Assembly: GCA_907163375.1 (NCBI GenBank)
Contig: CAJQUW010009279.1
Location: forward strand, 1-64,000
DNA: 64,000 nt
Reading direction: 5' to 3'
From: Prostheceraeus crozeri
Lineage: Eukaryota > Platyhelminthes > Polycladida > Euryleptidae
Under the pieces are notes generated by a model, which was not told where the DNA came from, did not search any database, and worked only from the letters and a program-made list of their open reading frames with translations. The position numbers and the translations under genes are program-made. Shown here one piece after another: positions 38,922 to 52,147 of the stretch (position 1 is its first letter; each line of letters opens with the position of its first letter).

Positions 38922-40890
38922 GGCATCGAACAGGATTACTTGAAGTAAGTCTGCATATAATGTATTATAATTATCTTCACCAAAAAAACAAATTTTTAGG
39001 GAAAGTGTGGAAGAGTGGGAGCTATGCGACAGGTAGGAAAAGGTTACATAATACCATTCGCATTTTGTTAAATGACCGAACATAGGTAGAAAACAGAGAA
39101 TTGTGATATAAATAAAAAAATCTGATTATCATAGATAGCAGGTGAAATGCATCTGAGTTAACGGAAGAGGAAATTCTGTCACTGTCTAACTCGTGTTTCG
39201 CATTAATAGACGGTTTCAGTTTGTTTATACAAAATGTCTCACGTAATCAAAGATTGGTGGAATCTTTATCAATGGATAGAATCGTTGTAGTCTTTGTTTT
39301 TGAGGAGTTATTACAATCAATATTTTATGTGTTTTATGTGTATTTAATCCTTACAGCTTCGATGTCATCAGCATTTAGAACTCAATTCCAATTTCCGATG
39401 CTATTCAAGCCGTTATTACTGATTAGACGACTGCAACATGAAACTGGTTAATGCACACACAATTGCACAAATTCAGCAACTCCTTCAAGTTATCCTCAGA
39501 AATCAATATTTCCCATTCAAAACCAACATTTTTCTAACAAATGATTTGCCAATGGAATCATCCTTGTCATCATCTTTATGGATGGTATTGAAACTACTGC
39601 TCTGAAAAGAATGAGAGTAATGATGCACCAATTTCATACGCCATGTCGATGACTGCTTTGCTTTCGTACTGAACAAAGATCAACTCATGATACCTCGTCA
39701 ACATCTCAACTTACAAAATGAGAATATACAATTTGAAAGCGAGCAACCAAGCACTCGTTTAAGTTTAAGTCAATTTGACTTTTGTGCTGCGATTATGCCA
39801 CAGATGAACCCATCGGTCAGTTTTACCGTTATCCAGCGAAGAAAAATCTTTTCATATAGGCTATATTATCATTCACATCTTCCTCAAACTGCGAGACTGA
39901 TGTACGAACATAAGAAATAAAAGGCAGAGAATATCAGGACGCTGCTCAAACGTTGAAATAATCAGCTCTAGAATAATTTCAAGCAAACTCTCCAACCCAA
40001 TGGTAATCCTGATTCTATGATCAAAAGGACCAACAATAAGCATAGAAAATGAAGTGAACCAAATTTTGATTGCATGTTTTTTCCTTTTCCATATGTTTTT
40101 GAAGAGGTCGACAATTAAATTAAGAATGTATTTCGTCGTGTAAATATATAGGTCAGAACCACAAGGAAAAGCAAAACTCTGTGCAGTTGCGCAGTGCATT
40201 GAAACAAAAAATCACTGAACAAAATTGTACACTTCAAAACTGTCCCATCAAAAACAATAACAAGTATTTCCGAAAATGCGTTGTGCATCCTATTTTACGT
40301 GAATTTTACAGAAACAGCTACATCAGCAGCACATTGCGATGTTTGCATGTAGGCTACGCTGTCGAGAACATGTGACTAACAGAAATTCATCGGTGTATAA
40401 ATACATAAAATATTGATTGAAATGACTCCTCACAAACGAATACTTCAGCGATTCTATCCTTTGATGAAGATTCCACCAATGTGAGGCATTTAAGCACTAA
40501 ATAAATTGAAGTTTAAGATAGACTTCTGTAACTCTTTTGTGCGTGTATATTTTATATTCTGTTTCAATTTATTAGGTCTAAGTGAGTGAATTGTTCGGAT
40601 AGTGTTAGGCAAACGCAATTTTGTTACTGATTTTTTGATAGTAAAAGTAAATAAGCAGAAGCAGTCTATCAATGCCAAACACGAGTTAGATAGTTATAGA
40701 GATTTCCTCTTCCTTTGATTTATTCCTTTGCATTATTCTTCTAAGAGTGCACGCATTTTGTTGCTTTACGAATTTCATTCATTGTAAGATGCAACAGACG
40801 TCCATGCTGGAAGGAAATCACTTGGCTCTATATAAAAGATCGAAAACAGACATTCCATCAAGCTAGAAGAGTAGAAAAATGTAGAAATCT
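38922..40890. other. No recognised features
   Basis: Openings of 60-110 codons on both strands lack motifs. No repeat or RNA was recognised. Confidence 0.4.
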
Positions 40891-40892
40891 GG

Positions 40893-41075
40893 CCTCGGAT
40901 TTCTACGATTAACCTCCCTGCTGATCTCATAGAATGGCTTGTCTTCCAAATCTGTGGCAAATGTCCCATACCCATTGTGATTACACGAATATTACTATGA
41001 AATTTATCCTGCTCTCCCAGAAGGACTAGATTAAAAATTTTGCCCTTCAACATTTTTCATGTCATGGTAATTTAC
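40893..41075. repeat. Duplicated segment, copy 1
   Basis: A direct counterpart lies at 42,941-43,130. Shared words include GGATTTCTACGATT, TGTGATTA(C/T)ACGAATATT(A/T)CTATGAAA and CATTTTTCAT(G/A)TCATGG. On the minus strand both encode '(D)KFHSNIRVITMGMGH'-like text with VEI-G at the end, so a decayed exon pair or a transposon piece is possible. Confidence 0.65.
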
Positions 41076-42009
41076 CCTTACATATTTAGACGATCAGGTT
41101 ATAATAATTAAATGAATTTAAAACCGAAAGTGAAGTTTTGATTTGAGCTCAAAATATGGAAATTTCAAGAACTTTAAACAAACTTGTATATCACAATAAA
41201 GTCAAAATTGCTTGTCGCTCTCAGATTCTATTAACAAGATCAATTTTACAGCTTACTGGACATGTTCTTTTGTTGAGATTATAACTGAAGCTGTTCAGAC
41301 AAACACTATACCTCAGTTTATCAAGATTGCTGGTGCGAACTATGTTATTTAAACATTATTTGTTCTTAGAAATCATGATTTCCTGCTACAGTCACAAGCA
41401 TTAGTGCATTTAGTATATTTCTAAAAAAAGTATAGAAATGCATTTTAAGTGACTGTTGCACATTACTTGATTTGGGAGGTGAGATTTTCCGGTGCAGAGA
41501 CTTTTTGATAGAATGTTTTCTCTGCGTTCATGAGACCTGTGTTCGTATCTAGATCTGATGAAACCTAAGATACTATTAAAATACACTCTACATTCTTGAT
41601 GAACACTCAACACAGAAGAATGACAGTGGGATTATTGAAGCTCATCCACATGAAGAAAGTGGTTTGCTTAATCTAGTTCTATGTATAAACCAGTTATATT
41701 CATACATTTATTTTCATTTTTTCATTCATTTGATGATAATTCTGCGAGAGTCTAACAACTTCTCTTACATGAACCAAAGAGCCAAAATGGTGATGAAGTC
41801 TACATTTGCTCTTAAATCACAAGAAAATAGCAGAGCAATCGTAAAGAGAGACAGCATCGGTGTCGTTCGTTGTAAAAACCTTTGTGGTTCCATGACAGAA
41901 TGAATGGCATATTTTGGAAGATAAGAGTTGTAAACTGCAAACCCGCATGCACCGTAATACTTAAACCCCAGCTTGCTGTCGATCATTTCGTGAAGAAATA
42001 GACTGATTT

Positions 42010-42122
42010 TTCGGAATTTTAGTTTTAGCCGGTTTTTACCAGTTTTGGCCAGTTTTTGCCGGTTTTTACCTGGTTTTTATCACTTAGTGGCAAAAACCAG
42101 TTTTAGCCGGCAAAAAGCCAAC
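42010..42122. repeat. Imperfect minisatellite with internal inverted symmetry
   Basis: Repeated words of the type GCCGGTTTTTACCAGTTTT alternate on the plus strand, then the reverse form GGCAAAAACCAGTTTTAGCCGGC follows. The tract can fold on itself. No coding. Confidence 0.65.
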
Positions 42123-42369
42123 CCTGATTAAATCATACAAAGGAAAATACACACAAGGACATCATCAAAGTTAGAATCTTCAGCAAAGAAATAAAAAATG
42201 GACCTATGAGGCCCTGAGAACGCTATGGCCGTCCAAATGCTGTCCACAATACCATCACAGCACACAGGTGCCGAAAGTCTTTGCTTCTCAAACCTCCCTT
42301 TAGCCACATCCATCAGAACACCTATATGCCAACCACAAATGGATGTAACTACACCTTTTCCTTTTCTAT

Positions 42370-42465
42370 TTCAGATATTTCCAAATGGATTTCAGACATT
42401 TTCAAATGGATTTCAGACATTTCCAGATGGATTTCAGATTTCTCCAATTGAATTTCAGATATCTG
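42370..42465 (+). repeat. Tandem repeat, 24-base unit, four copies
   Basis: The unit reads ATTTCCAAATGGATTTCAGAC with small changes; in one frame it encodes an FPNGFQTF repeat. No gene around it is recognised. Confidence 0.75.
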
Positions 42466-42940
42466 TCAACGATCGCAACTTTGAAGATCGGAAAGATGCC
42501 ATATAAAAGGGCGCCGGTCTAGTAAGGCACCTTTCCGGCATCGATTCAATATACTAAATTACCGAATACTTCCGGCTATTTAAGGGCATGTTAAGGGCGG
42601 TTGACTAGTCTATCGTCCCAGCTACAACCTCCTGATCTACACGCTCACTTAACTTTTCTACGTACATAAATTCTGTATTTTTTTCGTACAGTCCAACAGC
42701 AGAATTAAACAAAACTTGTCGAGACGTACATTCGTGCATATACTATTTTGACGAATGAACAACACATAATTCCACGAGTGCTAGATCAATTACATAGAAA
42801 TAGAGTTACTACGATTAATAGATCAATTAAGAACAGAATTGCTGTTCACAGGAGGCCTGTCATAATGAAAAACGTAAATGTTCACTCCTTAGTTTTCAGC
42901 AGGGTTTTTAATCGAACTGTAGAGATCCTCGTCCGCTTCG

Positions 42941-43130
42941 CGGCCTGGGATTTCTACGATTTTCTTGCCCACTGGATTCATAGGACATTGTAGCTTATCT
43001 TCTAAATCTATGTCAAATGTCCAATAACCAAATGTGATTATACGAATATTTCTATGAAAATCTATCTTGCCCTCCCAGAAGGGCAAGGATTAAAAATATT
43101 GCTCTGCGACATTTTTCATATCATGGCAGA
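42941..43130. repeat. Duplicated segment, copy 2
   Basis: Second copy of the segment at 40,893. On the minus strand it encodes 'IDFHRNIRIITFGYWTFDID', then KKIVEIPGREADEDL. Conservation of the minus-strand frame in both copies (NIR-I-T-G, VEI-G) is the only hint of coding origin. Confidence 0.6.
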
Positions 43131-45635
43131 TCTTTCAACACCTAAGTATTTTAGAATAGCACAAATGATGATCCTTGGGATTTGTGAAAGAAGTGGTAAG
43201 TGATGCCAAAGCAATACACAACTAAAGTAATGAAATTATTTTGAGATCATTGTTTCAAATAAGTGGCAAATCATTGTACGTTTGAGTATCACTAGGATGT
43301 ATCATTAGTAAGCCTCATTTGAAATGTATTATATTATTTCGATTGACTAATTTGCGGTTAACATCAAATGATAGCAAGCTTGTAATCACAGTCGATATGT
43401 CCATATCTGCCGTTAAATGACAAAGCAACTTATCTTGAAATTGGCCTAGGTTATTTGCCTTACAATTGTTGATTAATTTGAATTACACGTACGTATCACA
43501 TACCACATGCTCATACACAAACTTTTCTTGATTTAGAGAAAGTTAGAGGTCCAACTTTTGCGATGACTTAACTTCCATCCAATGTCTCAACTTTCACTTA
43601 AATTTCTGTCTATAATGTTTGTTTATAGAATGATAACAACACGGAATTTATGAGACATGACTTTCTTATGGGGTATTTGCAAGCACTACTACAAAAGGTG
43701 AAACACTTCAGTTCGAGAAATGCTGACTCAACGATGCAAATGCACACTAAAAGATTTCGAAATGCGTTCATTTGATCATTAGCGAACAAGAAAAAGTCAG
43801 ATTAATTTTATTTCAAACAACAAAAATATGAAATCTAAAACATATCTAAAGTAAGTTATTTTAGCAACACCATTTTCGGAAAAACTTCATCACTTTGCTT
43901 TTCAACAATAAATGCACTCTTCTTCTCCAGATATACAAGTCAAAAAAGTCACTTGCAAAACGCAGTAAATTCTGCAAGCATCGTAGAACTCTGTACAATA
44001 CCGTGTTTATGGCATACATTATGTTATGCATAGTCTTTCCTTGGCTATGGCAACATCCTAACTTCAATTGTTTCTCTTCGCTTAGTTTTCTATTTCCTGT
44101 AATCACAGCGAGCTTTGTTACGGAATTCAAAATTGTTTAAGCCCTTCAGGACGGATGACTGGTAAGTGGCAATACCAGTCATGCGTCATGCTTGCAAATG
44201 CCGGGTTCATGATTAGAACAATAACTCCAACTGCCTATGATTATGGTACTACCAGTCATGCTCAGCAGTCAGTAAGTGAAGAGTTTTGAAATGCATTGAT
44301 AACACGATATACCGATTAAAATTCAAGGAAGGTTTGTTTGCAATTGATCCTTGTAATGTTGCTCTTCTCTTTTCACATTTATCATGTATTTATCCTGTGT
44401 CATGTTGGAACATTCTAATGTGCTGTAGAATTTAGGCTTCATCTCAAAAATCGTTCATCACTTTACTTGATTGAATGATTATTTCAAAAACCTCAATTTT
44501 CATTTGGTCTTTATGATTGTCAATCTTCTATCAGAGATGCTGTTGTTGCGAACCTTTTGTCATTTATTGGCAGATTTCTTTGCCTTCTCTATACTTCTTG
44601 AATTGATGGCCTCGTTTTTGGGCTAGTTGTCATATTAAATTTATTATGCATGCACCAACGAGAAATTTACAATCGAACTTGCAGTAACATGACTGTTCAT
44701 TCCGTTGAAAAGTCGTAATTTAGGAAGTTATGAAGGAACGTCAAAGTTATTGAAAAACCATTAAAGAGATTATGCATTTCTGGTATGGAGGTTGATGACT
44801 GTAGCACAGGCGACCACTATTTTATTAATTGATTGCCGAGCATTATCAACAATTTCGGAGTTAACTATTGTTATCGTATTGTGAATAACTATTTGACTAG
44901 TTCTCTGGCGACAGCGTTGAATTTGCTTATTATGAATCTGGTATTTGATTGAGTTTTTTCAACAGAAAGACTACGAGCACAAGTATTAGTATTGATATAT
45001 TTCGACTGTATACCAATGCTTTAATATAAATGCATGTTCAAACACGTACGAAGATTACAAAGAAAATTCTGGCAAAAGCTATGCTTTCAACAAGAAGCAA
45101 ATATTTGGTGTAGATGGTAAATTTTCAAGCAAGTGTTGTACATTATTTAGCAAATATAATTTGCTTTACCGAAATTGTTATTCAATAGCATAGAGTAGGA
45201 GCCTGCTAATAAAATTTGGCATTAAACATTTCATAACAATAGCCATTTTTTGTGTTGAAGTCCTGGTTCAATTTTAATAAACGATTTATCTGATGTACCA
45301 TAGCTTTTTGACATATATTTTACTTTCTTAAGTGAACAGTTGTAGTCTTCAGGCCTTCCGAAACAAAATTGAGCGTTTTCTTTGATGAAGGATTTCAATA
45401 TAAAGATGACAGAATCTTTTAATGAAAATTGACAGATATTGTGCGCTATCATTCAGTTTCATCATGATGTAAAGATTTTAAGATTCGTTGAATGTACAGA
45501 GAGATACAGCACCGACAAGTTTTACCAAAAATTATTTCTAAAGAAACATCTGACGCGATTTTTCAATGATGAAGATGCTCAATTTCAAAAACTTTATATC
45601 ATGTGAAAGGGTCCTTATATTATGTGCAATATTGT

Positions 45636-45638
<3 letters not shown>
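43131..45638. other. No recognised features
   Basis: AT-rich, with openings up to about 90 codons on either strand but no motif, splice series or repeat boundary I can support. Confidence 0.4.

Positions 45639-45676
<38 letters not shown>
45639..45676. repeat. (TA)n tract at the 3' end of Penelope copy 1
   Basis: An uninterrupted AT dinucleotide run. The same kind of tract ends the sister copy at 52,072-52,118, so it belongs to the element's 3' end or marks its target. Confidence 0.85.
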
Positions 45677-45678
<2 letters not shown>

Positions 45679-48260
45679 TTTGTTTTTTGATTTCATGATC
45701 CACTAATTCTGAACGAAACTGTTCAGTGACCTTTTTGTTTTGCAGATTTTTATCATATAACTTAATTTTTGTGTATTTTGGAACCAATTCATTTTTTTGC
45801 AAATGTTGTTGTAATTAATATCGTGATTTAATTTTATGCATTTATGCAAAGACCTTTCCGTTTTTCTATATTGACTTTTTTCTTTTGGCGATATTGTTCT
45901 CAAGATGACAAAAGAATGCCATTTGATGGTAAAGTAACTCATATTTTGCGACGTTTCGGACGGTAACGACCTGTCCATCTTCAAGCTGTAAATAACAAAA
46001 TGCTGCAAATGAGATTTGAAATCTCTAAACTATGCATTTAAGCAGCGAAGACAAAATGATTAGATCATGAACATCTTAACGAATGCAAAATTATCAAACG
46101 TGCTGATATCAATAGCATACATAAAGATATCGTCTGAGTCAATAGTTATAGCACATTCAGATGCCTAGTGAGTCCTTTATCCTTAACATTAAGAGATGGG
46201 CATCGTTCCTTTATCAAAATGGCCTCGGCGATTTGAAGGCTGTTTGTCTCTGGGAATCTTGTCAGTACTTCCATTCTATCTATAATCTGCTTCGGTTTGA
46301 TGTTATGTTGTTCAATTGAGTGATTTTTGATGGATCCATTGTTTTCATGTTGCTTGCTCCTCACTTTTAGTTCATTTGTAGTGTAGCCAATATATTGAGC
46401 TCTATTACAAGAACTCTCTTGACAAGTGTATTGGTACACAACATTATTATCAGAGTTCAACTTATCTTCCTTGGTTTTTATTGCGTTGACCAGTTTGAAG
46501 TTTTTGTAGTAAATTCTCACGTTTATTTGCCAATTTTCAATCCTTGGTTTAGTGCTGTCACTCACAATTTTGATTAAGCGTTTTTCTTCAATTAGATAAT
46601 TCGACGTCAATTGACCTTTGTAATAAAAGACAATTTTGTTTTTTCCATCTTCTTGTTTGTTCTCTTCATTCTTCAGATATGTATTCATAATTGTATTCAA
46701 CTCTTTATCAAAATATACCATTGGATAATTGCTATTTGTCAAAATTCTTTTGATTTTGGTAACTTCTTCGTGAAAAGCTTTCCAGGTTGAGCAAATGCGG
46801 AGCGCTCGATGAATGTAACTTTTTATTACTGAAATTTTGTATCGATGGGCAGTGAAAGAAGTAAAGTCCAAGCAGTAGTTAGCAGCTGTGGATTTGCGAT
46901 AGATAGAAAAGCTGAGAGAATTATTGCGAGTGATGAAAACATCAAGAAAAGAAATTGAAGTATTTTCTTCAAGCTCATAAGTGAAATTCAAAATTGAACT
47001 TGACCTAAACTTCTCTATGATTTGGATCAAGTGAGCTTCATCTTTGACAATTATGAAAGTATCATCAACATATCGATAATAAGCGATTGGCTGTTCTTCT
47101 TTTGAAATTGATTGGCCAGATGGCCAGATTGGCTAGATGTGCCATGTAAAAGTTCGCATATGTTGGACCAAGAGGTGATCCCATGGAAACTCCATCAATT
47201 TGACGATAGACGTTTCCCAACCAAGTGAATGGAGTCTGGGTGGTGCAAATTGTCAGAAGTTTTTCTAGTGTATTTCTTGGTATTTGTGGTGCTGGAATAC
47301 TTGGGTTATTGTAAACGTTATCCAAAATTATCTGTGTTGTCTCACCAACAGGAACATTGGTAAATAAACTTACCACGTCGATAGAGGCCATCAAGTGATT
47401 TCCTACATTGTCAAGTGCACCTGCTTTCGCTGTAAAGTCATAAGAAGAGTCTGTGACATATGTGTAATTGCAATATGGCTTTATGATACTATCAACGTAT
47501 TGGCTAACTTGATGAGTTGCTGAGCCTACCATTGAGATAATTGACCTTAAAGGCGGATTGGTCACATTTTTATGGACTTTTGGAAGTCCATACAGAAATC
47601 CAGGTCGAAAGTAGCCAGTAAGTTTGTCAGCTTTTATTTTGTTCTGTTGATTTCCAATCAAAGAGTTCAATTCCTTTTTAATTGTGTCCGTTGGATCCTT
47701 GGTCAATTTTGTGAATTTTGAAGTATCTTGAACAATAGAATTGAGTTTCTTGTTGTAATCTTCACAATCCATGACTACCGTTTTCCCTCCCTTGTCTGCT
47801 TTTTTAATGACAATCGCAGTGTTCTTTTTCAGACTTTTTTGTGCTTCTTGCTCACCTTTGCTTAAAGGATTTTTGCTTCGATCAACTGTATTCGTGAACG
47901 CAAAGCTTTTCAGATCAGCTTTTAATTTTTCAGTATTTGATATTGTGATTTCATTCTGGAATTCTGATCTCTTTAGAGAGGAGAACAGTTTTTCAACCTC
48001 AACTTTTTTCTCCAATGAATTGTACTTTGGCTTCAGATTGAAATCTAATCCCTTTTGCAACAATGAAAATTCGTCCGCATTCAAGGTGTATTTGGAGAGT
48101 TTAATTATACGATTTTCGCTCTTCGGCAGGAGAATGTCATCACCATTTAGACTCTTTAGTTTCTTCATGTGCTTTAGTTTGATTGTATCAGACCATGGAT
48201 TCCTTTATAGTAGTGGCCGGGATGGGAAACTGTGAAATTTCCCTCATCGCGGCTATACGG
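45677..48260 (-). mobile_element. Penelope-like element family 1, longer copy
   Basis: On the minus strand a reverse transcriptase (48,168 downward) has 'TAIVIKKADKGGKTVVMD', 'GFLYGLPKVHKNVTNPPLRS', 'LMASIDVVSLFTNVPVGET' and 'DGVSMGSPLGPTYANFYM'. The catalytic 'YYRYVDDTFIIV' follows in the neighbouring frame near 47,070, so one frame change lies close to 47,100. The carboxy part (46,146-47,030) has the Penelope linker and GIY-YIG endonuclease ('VYQYTCQESSCNRAQYIGYT', then R and E further on). An untranslated tail with a hammerhead-like core follows, then the (TA)n tract. The RT/GIY-YIG fusion defines Penelope-like elements. Confidence 0.9.
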
Positions 48261-48571
48261 AAGAAGGGTCACTTTTGGAGAAGCAGATTTTCCCTCAAAC
48301 ATGTGCGTTATCGCGAAACAGAGAGAACCTCTGACCAAGTGATGAACATTGAAACCTACAGCCTGTTGGTCAGTGGCCAAATCAAAGGGAGGAACAAGCA
48401 AAATAAATAAACAATGTTCCCGTTCTACAACACATTACGGTTGAAAACTTTAACTTCATGAGGAATTATAAGACGAAAAGTCGATAAGATATACGTTTAC
48501 ATGCCTTCCTTTCCTTAGTCACATTTTATACTTCGCGTATGTGAAGGCTTGACGACGCCTAACTGTGCTCA

Positions 48572-48810
48572 GCTCCGAATTGCAATTTTTTTATAAAAGT
48601 GCTCTGCGACATCAGTCTCTTGGAGTTTCTCTTCAACTTCATAAACTTCGAAAGATTTTTGATGAATTGTACGGAAGAGTACGTCATCAAGATGACGGAT
48701 TCACGCGGGATAAAGCAAAGAATGCTTTTTTGTGCTTCAAACGTTTTAGAAACGACGACTTCATTATTGAACGCGAGTATTCTAACAATTCAAGAAAACA
48801 GCAACAAGGT
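48572..48810 (+). CDS. Possible exon of an unrecognised gene
   Basis: A CAG precedes an 80-codon opening ending exactly at a donor-like AAG|GTAATA. The reading is rich in charged residues ('LHKLRKIFDELYGRVRHQDD', 'AKNAFLCFKRFRNDDFIIER'). A second frame is also open across the same stretch, so coding is uncertain. No family is recognised. Confidence 0.22.
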
Positions 48811-49513
48811 AATATTCGAACAAGGCGAAATGAGTTCGCTGGTTATAAATATTTAGGTTACATAAACTTAATTTTGTGAAGCTTGTCACAATTTACCTAC
48901 CGCATAAAATGTTTTTTAAAAAAATTTCTAGACATGAATTAAATATATTTTTGCACATAGGCCTACAACAAAAGTAATGCAATGAATATGAGGATGTGTC
49001 TGTGTCTGTGGCATCTTCCGAAGCTCGAAGAGGTGCATTTAAGTTGGAATTATTGGAGGCATCTGTCATGTTGCGACAATAAAACTTTCTTCTGAACTTC
49101 CCTTATTTGTTCTATCCGGCTTTTGTTTTTGAAGGTATTTGTTGTGATAAATGTGCTCTTGCTTCGATCACATTATCATGGAAGCGTAATTGATGATTTA
49201 TGTCACACTTCAAAGTAATACTAATGCGTGATATTTTGTATTGTTTTTCTATATGATATTATGCTTGCTTCGTAGTCTAAATATAAAGAAAAACCGCTTC
49301 TCTGATAAACTGTTATAGCAGTGATGCAAATGTAATCACTTGGATGTATGAATACGGATTTTAGGAACTGCTATGGTAGGAAACAGAAGAAGAATAGAAA
49401 ATGGTTTTGTCGAATTATTTTATGTCTAATTTATTTTTTAAAGCATCTTCATTTACATTGGTGCATTCCGTAGGATTATTTTAGCTTGTGTATTGTTCAT
49501 ACTGGGTGGTGGG

Positions 49514-49580
49514 ATAGCTCAGTTGGCTAACGGCCGCGCTGTCCTATCCCTAGCTTCTAGCATGGCTTCGTGCCTTGGGT
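49514..49580 (+). ncRNA. tRNA-like SINE head, decayed
   Basis: GGGATAGCTCAGTTGGCTAACGG contains a good A box of a tRNA-derived promoter; the B box position reads GGCTTCGTGCC, a weak match. No full cloverleaf. A tRNA-derived SINE remnant is the likely source. Confidence 0.45.
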
Positions 49581-50734
49581 TGGGCAGGGATGAGTAAAAA
49601 ATGCGCGAGACCAAAGTTGAGATAAGCTGAGCAATTAATTACTGAATGTCCCTTTTAGATATTATCAAGATAATTTTGCTTATACTGGAAGATGCTGTAA
49701 CTTAGCTACAACAAGTAATGAAGTTTAGATCTCAATTATAGACAAAATCATGTACCGCAACTTTGAAGCTATACAGCTTAGTTTAGGTATATAGGCTGTA
49801 GCAGGCTTATGCCTGCTAAAACAGATCTTTTTTGTATAAACATACAGACTCATCCTTCCATAGAAAGTCTACACATTGGTTACTTTTATAAGTAGCAGTC
49901 ATTCTAGTCTTATATTTTTGTGCGAATTTAGATCAGCTCTTTTGTTACGTTCTTAAACCTTGCAAGATAATGCTTTCATTTTCTAAGTTTCCATCTTTAC
50001 TTTTCTCTTTTCATCTACCTATTGCGTATCTTATCATTTTGCTTTTATGCTTAGACTACAACTGCCTGTGAATACGCCCAAACTTTCATGAAAAAGTTAT
50101 TGACTGGAGCGCTTATAACATGCAATTTTTCAGAATCAAATTCAGACGGCCTATGCATATACTGACAGTTTTACATGGATTTTTATGTAACTGAGTTAAC
50201 TGAGTTTTGGCGAATTATTTTACTGAGTTATAACCGAGTTTTTTTTTTGAAAAACTCAGTATACCGAGTTTAACTTAACTTGGTTAATTTCTGGTAAACT
50301 TGGTTAACCTAGTTTTAACTGAGTTTCTTGAAAAGTCATATGACAACACTGATAATAGATAACTTTGTATGACATATCAATTGTCAATTCCGTTGTGTTG
50401 GATTCACTTTTTCAATTCACTAAGCGATTTCTTTTATGATTCTGATTGTTTTCATTTTTATCGATAGCCAAGGATAAAATAATGTATTGCTATTATAATT
50501 TGAAATTGATCCTGCAAAATTTAGACACGTTTATCCTCTTGAGATGAAGGTCCATTTAATGCTAATAAACTATTAGCTATGAATTTTTAGTTATTATATT
50601 CGTGGTATTGATAATATAAAGGTAGTGATGCGAACAATGTGCTTGTTCTCTCAAGGCAGACAGTGCACATGATTACAAAAAAAGGCGATTAGGTACTTAT
50701 GCATGTCAAATATCAACTGCGTGCTACCATCCAC

Positions 50735-52069
50735 ACCTTTAGCGAGCGAGCGGTAGTGACCCTTCTTCCGTATTTCCCTAATTTCAAGTTTCCCATCCCG
50801 GCCACTACTATTAAGGAATCCATGATCAGACATAGAATTTGATATTCTTTCACTGCCCATCGATACAAAATTTCAGTAATAAAAAGTTACATTCATCGAG
50901 CGCTCCGCATTTGCTCAACCTGGAAAGCTTTTCACGAAGAAGTTACCAAAATCAAAAGAATTTTGACAAATAGCAATTATCCAATGGTATATTTTGATAA
51001 AGAGTTGAATACAATTATGAATACATATCTGAAGAATGAAGAGAACAAACAAGAAGATGGAAAAAACAAAATTGTCTTTTATTACAAAGGTCAATTGACG
51101 TCGAATTATCTAATTGAAGAAAAACGCTTAATCAAAATTGTGAGTGACAGCACTAAACCAAGGATTGAAAATTGGCAAATAAACGTGAGAATTTACTACA
51201 AAAACTTCAAACTGGTCAACGCAATAAAAACCAAGGAAGATAAGTTGAACTCTGATAATAATGTTGTGTACCAATACACTTGTCAAGAGAGTTCTTGTAA
51301 TAGAGCTCAATATATTGGCTACACTACAAATGAACTAAAAGTGGGGAGCAAGCAACATGAAAACAATGGATCCATCAAAAATCACTCAATTGAACAACAT
51401 AACATCAAACCGAAGCAGATTATAGATAGAATGGAAGTACTGACAAGATTCCCAGAGACAAACAGCCTTCAAATCGCCGAGGCCATTTTGATAAAGGAAC
51501 GATGCCCATCTCTTAATGTTAAGGATAAAGGACTCACTAGGCATCTGAATGTGCTATAACTATTGACTCAGACGATATCTTTATGTATGCTATTGATATC
51601 AGCACGTTTGATAATTTTGCATTCGTTAAGATGTTCATGATCTAATCATTTTGTCTTCGCTGCTTAAATGCATAGTTTAGAGATTTCAAATCTCATTTGC
51701 AGCATTTTGTTATTTACAGCTTGAAGATGGACAGGTCGTTACCGTCCGAAACGTCGCAAAATATGAGTTACTTTACCATCAAATGGCATTCTTTTGTCAT
51801 CTTGAGAACAATATCGCCAAAAGAAAAAAGTCAATATAGAAAAACGGAAAGGTCTTTGCATAAATGCATAAAATTAAATCACGATATTAATTACAACAAC
51901 ATTTGCAAAAAAAATGAATTGGTTCCAAAATACACAAAAATTAAGTTATATGATAAAAATCTGCAAAACAAAAAGGTCACTGAACAGTTTCGTTCAGAAT
52001 TAGTGGATCATGAAATCAAAAAACAAAAGAAAGATCTATTTTTAATGCAAAAGGAATTGACTGTTTCAT

Positions 52070-52118
<49 letters not shown>
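50735..52118 (+). mobile_element. Penelope-like element family 1, internally deleted copy
   Basis: The plus strand carries the 5' end (50,735-50,835, matching inverted 48,183-48,270), then jumps to the GIY-YIG part. The 198-codon opening 50,963-51,559 is identical to the longer copy except for one Arg to Gly change. The 3' tail and (TA)n follow (52,072-52,118). The whole reverse transcriptase is missing. Orientation is opposite to the longer copy, with the 5' ends facing each other 2.5 kb apart. Confidence 0.9.
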
Positions 52119-52123
<5 letters not shown>

Positions 52124-52147
52124 GGAAAATAAGTAAATGGAGACGTT

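Larger units (their letters stand above)
48410..50730. other. Spacer between the two Penelope copies
   Basis: It contains a possible exon at about 48,572-48,810 and a tRNA-like piece at 49,514-49,580. Around 50,195-50,335 there is a degenerate ACTGAGTT/TTAACTGAGTTT repeat. Otherwise it is AT-rich without a recognised gene. Confidence 0.4.
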
